Notes: generated by a model not told the origin, from the sequence alone. A stretch of 64,000 nt of DNA from Candidatus Gemmiger excrementigallinarum (GCA_019116445.1 DXBP01000059.1:1-64000), one strand, 5' to 3'; counted from the first letter of the stretch, positions 8,372-15,861 are shown. Program-made: numbers and translations.

Positions 8372-9448
8372 TCAACCCAGGCTGATGCCCATGGCACGTG
8401 CCACGTTGAGCATCTCGCAATCGCCGGGGACACCGCGGGTCTTGCCGGCAATGTCGGCAAGGGGATTGGCGGTGACATGGCTGTTGACCATAGCCACTGT
8501 CACGCCGTAATGCTCGTCCGCTACCAGGCTGGCGGCATAGGAGCCAAACTGGGTGGCCAGCACACGGTCGTAGGCGCTGGGGCTGCCGCCGCGCTGCATG
8601 TGGCCCGGTACACAGATGCGGGTCTCGGCGCCGGTCATCTCCTCAATCTGGTGGGCGATGCGGGCGGTGGCGGTGGTGTAACCGGCCTGGGCGCGCTGAG
8701 CGGTCCATTCCTTGCGCTTCATCTTGGCTTCTTCCACCGAGAAAGCGCCCTCGGCAACTGCCAGGATCGAGAAGTTCTTGCCGGCCTTGGCACGGCTCTC
8801 CACAGCCGCGGCCACCTTCTTGATGTCGTAGGGCATTTCGGGGATCAGGATGATATCGGCGCCGCCTGCAATACCGGAGTACAGCGTCAGCCAGCCGGCC
8901 TTGTTGCCCATGATTTCAATGCACATTACGCGGCTGTGACTGCCGGCGGTGGTGTGAATGCGGTCGATGACCTCGGTGGCAATATCCACAGCGGTGTGGA
9001 AACCGAAGGTGACATCGGTGCCATAGATGTCGTTGTCAATGGTCTTGGGCAGACCAATCACGTTCAAGCCTTCCTGGCTCAGCAGGTTGGCGGTTTTGTG
9101 GGTGCCGTTGCCGCCCAGGCAGAGCAGGCAATCCAGCTTGGCGGCGCGGTAGTTCTTCTTCATGGCCGCGACCTTGTCCACCTTGTCGTCCTCGACCACG
9201 CGCATCTTTTTAAAGGGGGTGCGCTTGGTGCCCAAAATGGTGCCGCCGACGGTCAGGATGCCGGAAAATTCATCCGGGCTCATTTCGCGGTAATTGCCGT
9301 TGATCAGACCGTCGTAGCCGTTGAGAATGCCGACGATCTCCACTTTATCGCCCATGCGGTTGTACAAGGCTTTTGCCACACCGCGGATCGTTGCGTTCAG
9401 GCCGGGGCAGTCGCCACCGGAAGTCAGGATACCAACACGAATTGCCAT
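8372..9448 (-). CDS. pfkA: 6-phosphofructokinase
   Basis: This enzyme phosphorylates fructose 6-phosphate to fructose 1,6-bisphosphate in glycolysis. The 358-residue product has GILTSGGDCPGLNA at the N terminus, GGNGT at 112-116, the catalytic PKTIDND at 134-140 and GHMQRGGSPSAYDR near the C terminus. The combination of Gly in GGNGT (as in ATP enzymes) with Lys in PKTIDND (as in pyrophosphate or mixed-substrate enzymes) leaves the phosphate donor uncertain. ATG 9448 follows GGGAGGTAATCGT; the frame is open 19 codons further upstream without a ribosome-binding site. It is a single-gene unit with its own promoter. Confidence 0.94.
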   Translation of the reverse strand: MAIRVGILTSGGDCPGLNATIRGVAKALYNRMGDKVEIVGILNGYDGLINGNYREMSPDEFSGILTVGGTILGTKRTPFKKMRVVEDDKVDKVAAMKKNYRAAKLDCLLCLGGNGTHKTANLLSQEGLNVIGLPKTIDNDIYGTDVTFGFHTAVDIATEVIDRIHTTAGSHSRVMCIEIMGNKAGWLTLYSGIAGGADIILIPEMPYDIKKVAAAVESRAKAGKNFSILAVAEGAFSVEEAKMKRKEWTAQRAQAGYTTATARIAHQIEEMTGAETRICVPGHMQRGGSPSAYDRVLATQFGSYAASLVADEHYGVTVAMVNSHVTANPLADIAGKTRGVPGDCEMLNVARAMGISLG

Positions 9449-9514
9449 ACGATTACCTCCCATATGCCGCGCCCAGCGCGGTTTTTGCACGGCTGCACCG
9501 TACAATCTACTATA

Positions 9515-9543
9515 AATTTACGCCACAGGGGGCGGCTTGTCAA
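9515..9543 (-). promoter_or_regulatory. pfkA promoter
   Basis: On the minus strand TTGACA (9538-9543) and TAAATT (9515-9520) are 17 nt apart. A 6-bp hairpin (9468-9482) sits in the leader just before the ribosome-binding site. Confidence 0.6.
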
Positions 9544-9611
9544 CCCTGCAAAACAAAAATGGACGTTGAAACGTGCCTTGCAAAAAACATGAAAAAATTG
9601 CAAAAAAACTG

Positions 9612-9640
9612 TTGACAAAAGCCTGCACACCGGCTATAAT
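9612..9640 (+). promoter_or_regulatory. Consensus promoter of the tRNA-Gln gene
   Basis: TTGACA (9612-9617) and TATAAT (9635-9640) with a 17-nt spacer form a perfect sigma-A promoter about 40 nt before the tRNA. Confidence 0.92.
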
Positions 9641-9679
9641 AGTTAAGCGTTGAGGGCAGGCGCCCACAACACAATGCGA

Positions 9680-9753
9680 TGGGGATTCGCATAATGGTAG
9701 TGCAGCGGACTCTGACTCCGCCCGTGGGAGTTCGATCCTCTCATCCCCAACCA
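9680..9753 (+). tRNA. tRNA-Gln (CUG)
   Basis: A cloverleaf can be drawn: acceptor stem TGGGGAT (9680-9686) with ATCCCCA (9743-9749), anticodon stem-loop GCGGA-CTCTGAC-TCCGC with anticodon CTG, and a T arm with TTCGATC. The U1-A72 pair is typical of tRNA-Gln. CCA is encoded at 9751-9753. Confidence 0.95.
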
Positions 9754-9754
9754 C

Positions 9755-9787
9755 ACCGCAGCAGCTCTGCTGCTGCGGTTTTTTTTA
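9755..9787 (+). terminator. tRNA-Gln terminator
   Basis: A 10-bp stem (9755-9764 with 9770-9779) is followed by eight T. It separates the two tRNA genes into different transcripts unless it is read through. Confidence 0.88.
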
Positions 9788-9788
9788 T

Positions 9789-9861
9789 CGGGGTGTAGCG
9801 CAGTTGGTAGCGCGCTTGGTTCGGGACCAAGAGGCCGTGGGTTCGAATCCCGTCACTCCGA
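9789..9861 (+). tRNA. tRNA-Pro (CGG)
   Basis: Acceptor CGGGGTG (9789-9795) pairs with CACTCCG (9854-9860) with one G-U pair. The anticodon loop TTCGGGA is flanked by CTTGG/CCAAG and gives anticodon CGG. The T loop is TTCGAAT. Unlike the other three tRNAs here, CCA is not encoded: the bases after the discriminator A are CTT. No separate promoter was seen; only the Gln terminator lies between. Confidence 0.94.
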
Positions 9862-9871
9862 CTTGGAACAG

Positions 9872-9915
9872 ACCGCGAAGAAGCCGAAAGGGTTCTCCGC
9901 GGTTTTTGCTTTTTT
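9872..9915 (+). terminator. tRNA-Pro terminator
   Basis: An imperfect stem (9872-9885 with 9890-9903, GAAA loop) is followed by two T runs. Confidence 0.8.
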
Positions 9916-9935
9916 GATACAGTCCTATAAAGTAT

Positions 9936-9968
9936 AACCGCCGCTTCCTGGAAAAGGAGGCGGCGGTT
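9936..9968 (-). terminator. Possible dnaI terminator
   Basis: A 9-bp stem AACCGCCGC/GCGGCGGTT (9936-9944 with 9960-9968) lies 6 nt past the dnaI stop. The minus-strand T tract is poor. Confidence 0.45.
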
Positions 9969-9974
9969 GTTTGG

Positions 9975-10934
9975 TTATTTCAGGCGCTGATCGGTGCCAA
10001 AGAACTTGAACATCTTGCAGCCGCCCAGCATACGGCTGGCGACCTTCTCAGTATAGCGGGCCACAAACACGCTCTGGTCGGTGATGTTGGTGGTATAGAT
10101 GGTAGGGCGCTCGGTCAGCATACGGGTGTTGATCAACTCATACAGCACGCTGATGGTCAGCGGTGTGATGTACTCGGTGCCCAGGTCATCCAGAATCAGC
10201 AGGTCGGCTTCCTGGCAGGCGTTCAGCCATTCGTCGCTGCTGTCAAAATCAAAGTGTTCGCGGCCCAGCCGGGCAGCCAGCGCAGCGGCGCTGGTATACA
10301 GCACGTCATGTCCGCCGCCCAGCACGGTATCGGCAATGGCCAGCGCCAGATGGGTCTTGCCCAGGCCGGTATGCCCCATAAACAATAGATTGGTACTTTT
10401 GCTGCTGAATTTTTGGGCGTAGGTTTCGCAATAGTGCAGTAGCTTTTCCATATAGGCCCGTGCCGAAATGCCCAGTTCCGGTTCCACCTCGGCGGAATAT
10501 CGGTTGACATCGAAGGTGGAAAACTGGCACAACCCCAGCGGGCTGGCCGCGTTGATCTCCTCCCGGCGCAGACGGCGGGCAATCTCAGCCACACAGGTGC
10601 AGGGATTGCCGTTGTACATGCCGGTATCATGGCAGCGCGGGCAGGCGTAAGCCGGCTGGAAGGCATTTTCGCCGTACCCCGCCTCCTTGGTGGCAGCTGT
10701 CAGGGTCTCATCGGCCCGGACAAGCGCCTGGCGGGCGGCTTCCACGTCACCCCCCAGGGCAGCAGCCCTGGCCAATGCCAGACCGGCGCGCATCTGGGCG
10801 TCATCGGCGTCGGCCAGTTCGGGGTGGGCGGCAAAGGCGGCCCGGCGGGCATTTTCGGCCTGCATCACGGCATACTGCCGGCGGGATGCGATCTCGCGCT
10901 GTGCAGCGCGGAACAGTTCGTCCTTGGTGCGCAT
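9975..10934 (-). CDS. dnaI: Helicase loader DnaI/DnaC (AAA+ ATPase)
   Basis: DnaI loads the replicative helicase during initiation and restart. The 319-residue protein has an N-terminal helical region, a zinc-binding cluster with Cys98, Cys101, Cys112 and Cys114 (CPRCHDTG...CTC), and an AAA+ domain with Walker A GHTGLGKT (187-194) and Walker B LLILDDLGTE. This order is that of Bacillus DnaI, not of the transposon-borne IstB, which lacks the zinc cluster. The ATG lies 3 nt after the stop of the DnaD-like gene, so the two form a replication-initiation operon. Confidence 0.93.
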   Translation of the reverse strand: MRTKDELFRAAQREIASRRQYAVMQAENARRAAFAAHPELADADDAQMRAGLALARAAALGGDVEAARQALVRADETLTAATKEAGYGENAFQPAYACPRCHDTGMYNGNPCTCVAEIARRLRREEINAASPLGLCQFSTFDVNRYSAEVEPELGISARAYMEKLLHYCETYAQKFSSKSTNLLFMGHTGLGKTHLALAIADTVLGGGHDVLYTSAAALAARLGREHFDFDSSDEWLNACQEADLLILDDLGTEYITPLTISVLYELINTRMLTERPTIYTTNITDQSVFVARYTEKVASRMLGGCKMFKFFGTDQRLK

Positions 10935-10937
10935 CGG

Positions 10938-11849
10938 TTATCCCTCCTCGTCAAACATGGCGGCCCAGTTGCGGTTGAACAGGTCTTTCTGGGCGCTGGC
11001 TGCGGCGGGCTGCGGGGCGGCGGGACGCTCGGTGGCAAGAATGTTGCTGCCGGAAAGCTGGCCCTGACCGCGGGCAGCCGCCACCGTGGTAATGCCTTGA
11101 GCGCGCCAGGCCCGCAGAATGCCGTCCACATACCGGATGGTATTCTTGCTGCCGGCCCGCAGCAGCGCTTCGTCGATCATCTCGCGGCCAATGCCCCATT
11201 CCTCGTGCCAGCGGGCAATGGCACCCCGTTCCCAGCGCGTCAGCGCTGTGGGTTCGATGCCGAATTGGACGGCAGCATCGGCGCACCATTCTTCCCGCTG
11301 TTTGACCTTGCGCAGATAGCGCTCGGCGTCCTCTCCGGATTCCACGCCGTCTTCCCGCCAGCGGGTCAGTTCCCGGGCTACGGCGGCTACGCTGCGGCGT
11401 CCCTGGCGGGCGGATTCGGCGCAGCACAGCAAAATAACATCCGGCTGCCAGCCGTCATTCAAATAGAGCGCCACCAGCCGCTGCAGTTCACTGCGGCTCA
11501 GCGCTTTGCCAAAAGCTGTCTGGGCTTCTTCGCACAGAACGGATACATAGGGGTCATTCAGGCTGGCCAGGTCGATTTTGGCGGCCTTTTCCTCCGCCGG
11601 AACAACCGGAGCCGACGCCTTGGAATTTACCAGCAGCCCGGCCCCGGCCCAGTACTGCAGGGCGCGGCGGGCGGCTTCTATACTGGGCAGCCCCAGAGTC
11701 CGGGCAATGGTCCGCGGATCCGTATCGCCGGTTTGTAAAACATACAGGGCCGTGCGTACCGTATCACCATCGGCCTGGGCCAGATGCGTCAATACGATCT
11801 GCGGCACCGGCAAGGTGTCGCCATTGTACGGTGCCAGTGTATAAGCCAT
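10938..11849 (-). CDS. DnaD-domain replication initiation protein
   Basis: The 303-residue protein has an N-terminal winged-helix-like part (HLAQADGDTVRTALYVLQTG; TIARTLGLPSIEAARRAL) and two DnaD-like C-terminal modules. The second ends in YVDGILRAWRAQGITT, the hallmark of the family. DnaD proteins bind DNA and recruit the DnaI-helicase complex. GGGAGG precedes the ATG by 7 nt. It is the first gene of a two-gene unit with dnaI, with only 3 nt between them. The family assignment is firm; DnaD or DnaB-like primosomal function cannot be told apart from sequence alone. Confidence 0.85.
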   Translation of the reverse strand: MAYTLAPYNGDTLPVPQIVLTHLAQADGDTVRTALYVLQTGDTDPRTIARTLGLPSIEAARRALQYWAGAGLLVNSKASAPVVPAEEKAAKIDLASLNDPYVSVLCEEAQTAFGKALSRSELQRLVALYLNDGWQPDVILLCCAESARQGRRSVAAVARELTRWREDGVESGEDAERYLRKVKQREEWCADAAVQFGIEPTALTRWERGAIARWHEEWGIGREMIDEALLRAGSKNTIRYVDGILRAWRAQGITTVAAARGQGQLSGSNILATERPAAPQPAAASAQKDLFNRNWAAMFDEEG

Positions 11850-11882
11850 ACCGCAAACCTCCCCACTTTAATAAGTGATCCT

Positions 11883-11911
11883 ATTATAACAGTTCGGCCG
11901 GAAGGTGTAAA
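11883..11911 (-). promoter_or_regulatory. dnaD-dnaI promoter
   Basis: On the minus strand TTTACA (11906-11911) and TATAAT (11883-11888) are 17 nt apart. Confidence 0.8.
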
Positions 11912-12027
11912 GGCAGGGCGGAAAAACTGCCCAAAAACCGCCGGTTTATTTTGGGCAAAGCGTTTCTTGCAATCACTCAGGAAACTCTTTACAATATAGG
12001 GTAGAAAGTTAAAGGGAGGGACTTCCA

Positions 12028-12666
12028 ATGGCTATGAACCTTGTCAAATTGCCGACCGGCAAGACGAATCTGATGTTGCGTGTCTGTAAAGGACATTTTG
12101 CGACCAGCCACAGCCATATCAACTATTATATCGATGTGACGCTGACAAAATCCCGTCTGTCGGAAGCGCGCGCGGTTGCGGCGGAACTTGTGAAGGAATA
12201 TACCCTCAATACCATCGTGGACACGATCCTCTGCCTCGACGGTACCGAGGTTATCGGCGCCTGCATGGCCAGCGAACTGACCAAATCCGGTTACGCCAAT
12301 ATGAACGCCCACCAGACGATTTATGTTGTCACGCCGGAGCATACGGTGGGCAGCCAGCTGCTGTTCCGTGAGAATACAGCCCCGATGATCGCCGGCAAAC
12401 ATGTGCTGGTGCTGGCGGCGTCGGTTACGACCGGCTACACCGTGCAAAGTGCTGTGGAAGCCATCAACTACTATGGCGGTATGCCGGTGGGCATTGCGGC
12501 AATTTTTGCGACGCAGCAGGAATGTGCCGGCTTCCCGGTCACCAGCATTTTCGACCCCAACGACCTGCCGGATTATGAGAGTCATGACTCTCACGTCTGC
12601 CCCTGGTGCAAGGCCGGTCAGAAGATCGACGCACTGGTCAACAGCTTTGGATATTCCAGCCTGTAA
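12028..12666 (+). CDS. Phosphoribosyltransferase-fold protein with atypical PRPP loop
   Basis: The 212-residue protein looks like the orotate phosphoribosyltransferase-like proteins of Clostridia: NHS/HSHINYYID-type N terminus, DTILCLDGTEVIGA in the middle, and a PRPP-loop region VLVLAASVTTGYT (126-138). Classical type I PRTases have two adjacent acidic residues before the TTG; here they are Ala and Ser. The C terminus has a CPWC knuckle (Cys191, Cys194) followed by KAGQKIDALVN. AGGGAGGG precedes the ATG. It stands alone between two terminator-bounded units, with no pyrimidine gene adjacent. A binding or regulatory role is as likely as OMP synthesis. Confidence 0.75.
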   Translation: MAMNLVKLPTGKTNLMLRVCKGHFATSHSHINYYIDVTLTKSRLSEARAVAAELVKEYTLNTIVDTILCLDGTEVIGACMASELTKSGYANMNAHQTIYVVTPEHTVGSQLLFRENTAPMIAGKHVLVLAASVTTGYTVQSAVEAINYYGGMPVGIAAIFATQQECAGFPVTSIFDPNDLPDYESHDSHVCPWCKAGQKIDALVNSFGYSSL

Positions 12667-12682
12667 AAAATGTTGAATCCCG

Positions 12683-12714
12683 ATCCCCCTGCCAACAGGG
12701 GGATTTTTCTTTTG
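12683..12714 (+). terminator. Terminator after the phosphoribosyltransferase-like gene
   Basis: A 9-bp stem (12683-12691 with 12696-12704, CCAA loop) is followed by TTTTTCTTTT. Confidence 0.88.
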
Positions 12715-12763
12715 GCACAAAAAGCGGGTGCTCGTATCAACGTTGTTTTTGTACAAAAAGCCC

Positions 12764-12793
12764 ATGACATTTTTGTCAAAAAAGTACTATACT
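12764..12793 (+). promoter_or_regulatory. Likely promoter of the CarD-family gene
   Basis: ATGACA (12764-12769) and TATACT (12788-12793) are 18 nt apart. Overlapping alternatives such as TTGTCA 12773-12778 have poorer spacing. Confidence 0.5.
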
Positions 12794-12848
12794 ATAAAGT
12801 AGAAGAAAATGTACCCTGATACGAAAGAAATATAAAGGAGGATGCAGC

Positions 12849-13352
12849 ATGTTTCAGGTTGGAGATGCGGTAAGTTACGGGACAAGCGGTGTGTGCACGA
12901 TTGCGGAGAAAAAGCCCATGAAGCTGGCAGGACAGCAGTGTGAATGCTATATTTTGAAGCCGGTATATGACAGCACGATGAAAATTTGTGTGCCCTGCAA
13001 CAGTCAGGTACTGCTGGAGCGTATGCGGGCGCTGCCCAGCAAGCAGGAACTGCTGGATCTTCTCCGGGAGCCGGCGCCGGAGCATGAGCCGGACCCGGAA
13101 GTGCGCAAGGAGCGTTACCGCCGCACGCTGCAAAGCGGGGACCGCCACGCACTGCTGCGGATGATCCGGGATATTTATACCGAACGCCGCCATCGCCACG
13201 CCATGGGCAAGCAGCTTTCCAGCTATGAGGACAGCGCACTGCGGGAAGCCCAGAACATCCTGCACAGTGAATTTGCCTACACCATGGGCATTGCGCCCGA
13301 CGAGGTGCCGGATTTTATCGCCGGTGTGCTGGATGAAGCTGCCAATCAATAA
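12849..13352 (+). CDS. CarD/CdnL-family transcriptional regulator
   Basis: The 167-residue protein begins MFQVGDAVSYGTSGVCTI, the RNA-polymerase-interacting domain shared by CarD, CdnL and the Mfd RID (about 1-60), followed by a helical C-terminal domain. CarD-type proteins bind the RNAP beta subunit and stabilise open promoter complexes. The C-terminal part lacks the usual long basic helix pattern of Mycobacterium CarD, but the length matches clostridial members. AAAGGAGG lies 8 nt before the ATG. It is a single-gene unit ended by a bidirectional terminator. Confidence 0.85.
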   Translation: MFQVGDAVSYGTSGVCTIAEKKPMKLAGQQCECYILKPVYDSTMKICVPCNSQVLLERMRALPSKQELLDLLREPAPEHEPDPEVRKERYRRTLQSGDRHALLRMIRDIYTERRHRHAMGKQLSSYEDSALREAQNILHSEFAYTMGIAPDEVPDFIAGVLDEAANQ

Positions 13353-13360
13353 ATGCAAAA

Positions 13361-13397
13361 CAAGCGGGCCGTCCCTGTAGGACGGCCCGCTTGCTGT
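13361..13397. terminator. Bidirectional terminator between carD-like gene and sdpI
   Basis: A 14-bp stem (13361-13374 with 13380-13393) with a 5-nt loop lies between convergent genes. T-rich sequence follows on the plus side, and the minus side reads TTTTGCATTT. Confidence 0.88.
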
Positions 13398-14063
13398 TTA
13401 TTTCATTTTCCCGATGAATACAAGATAAGAGTACAGATAGATCCAGGCGGTGCCGCCCAGGGTGGAACCCAGCAGCAGGACCAGCGTACCGGTTTCGCCC
13501 AACGCGCTGGCGAACAGCATCGTAACCAGCATGGCAACGCCAATGACCACAAAGACGATGCCACCCATGCGCTGAGTGCGGTTCCAGTTGTGTTCGTCGT
13601 TCAGGGACCAGGGCGTTTTGCAGCCAAAGGTGTAGTTTTGCTTGATGCGGGGCATATAGTTACCCAGCAGAATAAACAGTACACCGCACCCGCCGCACAC
13701 AAGCACGGTGATGATGCTCCCGCTGCCGGGCAGAACGTTGTATACGGTCAGTTCGGTGAGCCAGGTAATGGCGCACATAAACACGACGATGCCAACGACA
13801 AAGCCGCGGTAGATTTTATCGAACTTTTCGTAGTTCTGGGCGCGCGGGTCAATCTTGGGCACGATGGCCAGCAAAAGCAGGATTGCCAGCGGCACGATGC
13901 AGATGAACAGGGTGGAGGATTTGGGCCCCCAGCTGTCTGCCTGGCCGTCAAAGCCCCAATGGGTGGGCACTACATCCGGCAGGCCAGGGTAGAAAAACAG
14001 ATGCGCGGCAAAGTTTACAAGGCAGAGCGCAAGCAGGGCAAGGTACAGTTTTTTATTTTTCAT
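13398..14063 (-). CDS. sdpI: SdpI-family membrane protein (DUF1648 plus SdpI)
   Basis: The 221-residue protein has the DUF1648 start, with a first membrane helix followed by PDVVPTHWGFDGQADSWG, and about six hydrophobic segments. The second half carries the SdpI signature region NYMPRIKQNYTFGCKTPWSL with ENNWNRTQ-like EHNWNRTQRMGG. In Bacillus, SdpI gives immunity to the SdpC toxin and signals to the repressor SdpR. The gene overlaps the end of sdpR by 11 nt, so translation is probably coupled. AAGGGGGAT precedes the ATG. No sdpABC toxin gene is in the window, so protection against a foreign or distant toxin is the likely use. Confidence 0.88.
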   Translation of the reverse strand: MKNKKLYLALLALCLVNFAAHLFFYPGLPDVVPTHWGFDGQADSWGPKSSTLFICIVPLAILLLLAIVPKIDPRAQNYEKFDKIYRGFVVGIVVFMCAITWLTELTVYNVLPGSGSIITVLVCGGCGVLFILLGNYMPRIKQNYTFGCKTPWSLNDEHNWNRTQRMGGIVFVVIGVAMLVTMLFASALGETGTLVLLLGSTLGGTAWIYLYSYLVFIGKMK

Positions 14064-14334
14064 CGTCAGAATCCCCCTTCACAAGATCAACATCGTAAAA
14101 CCACTTGATCAGCTCTTGAAAAACCGTCAGATTTACGCTGTATACAATGTTTTGCCCGCTGCGCTGGTCGCAGATCAGGCTGGCGCTTTTCAGGATGCTG
14201 AGATGGTGACTCACCGATGGTTTGCTCATGGAAAAATGTGCGGCGATCTCGCCAGCGGTCAGGTCGCCCTGGGCCAACAATTCCAGAATATGCCGCCGGG
14301 TAGGATCAGCCAGCGCCTTGAAGGCATCCCCCAT
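14053..14334 (-). CDS. sdpR: ArsR/SdpR-family autorepressor
   Basis: The 93-residue protein is one winged helix-turn-helix: ALADPTRRHILELLAQGDLTAGEIA, then recognition helix SKPSVSHHLSILKSA. It lacks the CxC metal site of metal-sensing ArsR proteins, and its pairing with sdpI identifies the SdpR branch. GAGAGGAAG precedes the ATG. A perfect 10-bp inverted repeat at 14360-14385, directly after the predicted transcription start, is the obvious autoregulatory operator. Confidence 0.9.
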   Translation of the reverse strand: MGDAFKALADPTRRHILELLAQGDLTAGEIAAHFSMSKPSVSHHLSILKSASLICDQRSGQNIVYSVNLTVFQELIKWFYDVDLVKGDSDDEK

Positions 14335-14359
14335 AAGAACACTTCCTCTCTTTCTGGTA

Positions 14360-14385
14360 GATATTTAGAAAAACATCTAAATATC
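14360..14385 (-). promoter_or_regulatory. SdpR operator (perfect inverted repeat)
   Basis: GATATTTAGA (14360-14369) and TCTAAATATC (14376-14385) form a perfect 10-bp inverted repeat with a 6-nt spacer. It covers about +3 to +28 of the predicted transcript, so a bound repressor would block initiation or early elongation. Confidence 0.85.
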
Positions 14386-14394
14386 TGTACCGTC

Positions 14395-14423
14395 AATATA
14401 GCGCATAGGATGCTTTTTGTCAA
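14395..14423 (-). promoter_or_regulatory. sdpR-sdpI promoter
   Basis: On the minus strand TTGACA (14418-14423) and TATATT (14395-14400) are 17 nt apart. Confidence 0.85.
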
Positions 14424-14436
14424 GAAGAATCCTTCC

Positions 14437-14474
14437 CAAAAACAAAAATCCCGGTGCAGCAAAGCCGCACCGGG
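14437..14474 (-). terminator. Terminator of the trigger-factor-like lipoprotein gene
   Basis: An 8-bp stem CCCGGTGC/GCACCGGG (14450-14457 with 14467-14474) is followed on the minus strand by ATTTTTGTTTTTGG. It overlaps the far upstream edge of the sdpR promoter region. Confidence 0.85.
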
Positions 14475-14487
14475 AAAAGTACAGGAA

Positions 14488-15669
14488 TTATTCGTATTTC
14501 ACGTTGTCAATCAGGCTCTGCATAACAAGGCTGTCCAGCAGCTGGCACTTGACGTAGTTTTCGCCGTAGATGGCGGTGAAATTGCTGGGGTCCTTGACGC
14601 CGTACTGGTTCACGAATTCCGCGTTCAGGGTATCGGTGTCGCATTTCAGGCCCTCTTTTTCGGCGATGGCCTGCAGCAGCAGGGTCTGTTCCAGCTGGGT
14701 GCTGATGCTTTCGTCCATGTCCTCAATGAACTCCTCCACGGTGGAGTAGCCGGAGCCCAGGAACCCGGAGCTGGCGATGGTGTTCATATCGGTGCCGTAG
14801 TTCTGGGCATAGCTGTAAATGCCATAGAGCAGAACGTTACGGAAGTATTCCTTGCCGGACTCGGGCAGTTCTTCCGCAAAGGAAACTTTGTCGTGCAGGG
14901 CGGTGTAAACATCGCGGTACTGATTGTTGAAGGCAATCTGATTTTTGACGAATTCGTTCAGCGAAGCCACATCAGAAACACCCATGGTGGGGGAGAGGTT
15001 CTCCTGCACCCAGGCATCGGTCAGTTCGGGGGTGACGGTTTCGTTGATGTAGTTCAGCGTGGTGCTGAAAACCGCATCCTTGCCGGCCAGATCGGCGCTG
15101 CTGTAGTTCTCGGGGAAGGTGACGGTCACATCGAAGGTTTCGCCCGGGGTATGGCCTGCGATCTGATCTTCAAAGTCATCAATGAAGCTGCCGCTGCCGA
15201 GCTCCAGGTTGTAGCCCTGGGCGCTGCCGCCGTCGAACTCAACCCCGTCGATGGAGCCAACATAGTCGATGTTGACGGTATCGCCCATGGCGGCGGCACG
15301 GTCAGTGACCTGGTTGGTGGTAGCAAAGCTGGACAGGACGTTGGAGTTGATGTAATCCGAAATATCCTGGTCGCTTACTTCGCCCAAAGAGGCATCAATG
15401 GTGATGTCGGCGTAATCGTCGGGCAGGGTGACGTAATCCAGAGCGGTTACGTCTTTCAGGTAGCCGTTTTCGTCAAAACCGTCGGAGTAGCTGAACTCTG
15501 CCAGGTAATCGTAGGCGGAATCATCCGCGCTTTCGCTGGTAGCAGTTTCCGCAGTAGCGGTTTCGGCGGTGGAGGTGCTTTCTTCAGTTTTGCTGCAGCC
15601 GGCCAGCGAAGCGGTCATGGTGACGGCCAGGGCGCAGGCGGCGGTACGGTACAAAGTTTTCTTTTTCAT
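14488..15669 (-). CDS. Lipoprotein with trigger-factor-like FKBP prolyl isomerase domain
   Basis: The 393-residue protein begins with a lipoprotein signal (SLAGC, Cys25) and a Thr/Ser/Glu-rich linker. An N-terminal trigger-factor-like part follows, then an FKBP domain with GDTVNIDYVGSIDGVEFDGG and ELGSGSFIDDFEDQIAGHTP, and a helical C-terminal chaperone part. It is trigger factor rebuilt for the outer face of the membrane, probably folding secreted proteins as PrsA does in other Firmicutes. ATG 15669 follows AGGAGAACCCC; the frame stays open for another 464 codons upstream, but that is antisense to the aldo/keto reductase gene. Domain identity is firm; the client proteins are unknown. Confidence 0.88.
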   Translation of the reverse strand: MKKKTLYRTAACALAVTMTASLAGCSKTEESTSTAETATAETATSESADDSAYDYLAEFSYSDGFDENGYLKDVTALDYVTLPDDYADITIDASLGEVSDQDISDYINSNVLSSFATTNQVTDRAAAMGDTVNIDYVGSIDGVEFDGGSAQGYNLELGSGSFIDDFEDQIAGHTPGETFDVTVTFPENYSSADLAGKDAVFSTTLNYINETVTPELTDAWVQENLSPTMGVSDVASLNEFVKNQIAFNNQYRDVYTALHDKVSFAEELPESGKEYFRNVLLYGIYSYAQNYGTDMNTIASSGFLGSGYSTVEEFIEDMDESISTQLEQTLLLQAIAEKEGLKCDTDTLNAEFVNQYGVKDPSNFTAIYGENYVKCQLLDSLVMQSLIDNVKYE

Positions 15670-15770
15670 GGGGTTCTCCTGTGTTGTAAAAATTGCATAC
15701 GCAGTCTTTATTATACACGATTTTTGAAAAAAGTACAGTAAAAAATTGAAAACACTTTGCAAAACGGCAC

Positions 15771-15801
15771 TTGACTTGAAGTGCGCTTTAAGATATATAA
15801 T
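15771..15801 (+). promoter_or_regulatory. Promoter of the aldo/keto reductase gene
   Basis: TTGACT (15771-15776) is followed by TATATA at 15794-15799 (17-nt spacer) or TATAAT at 15796-15801 (19-nt spacer). Confidence 0.7.
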
Positions 15802-15861
15802 AAGGAAAACGGACAACCGGGCAGAAGAATCTGCTGCAAAAACAAACGGAGGAACCGGACG

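Noticed and set aside
9975-10934. IstB transposition helper as the identity of the AAA+ gene
   Set aside because: It has the N-terminal CxxC...CxC zinc cluster of DnaI, sits with a DnaD-domain gene and has no IstA neighbour.
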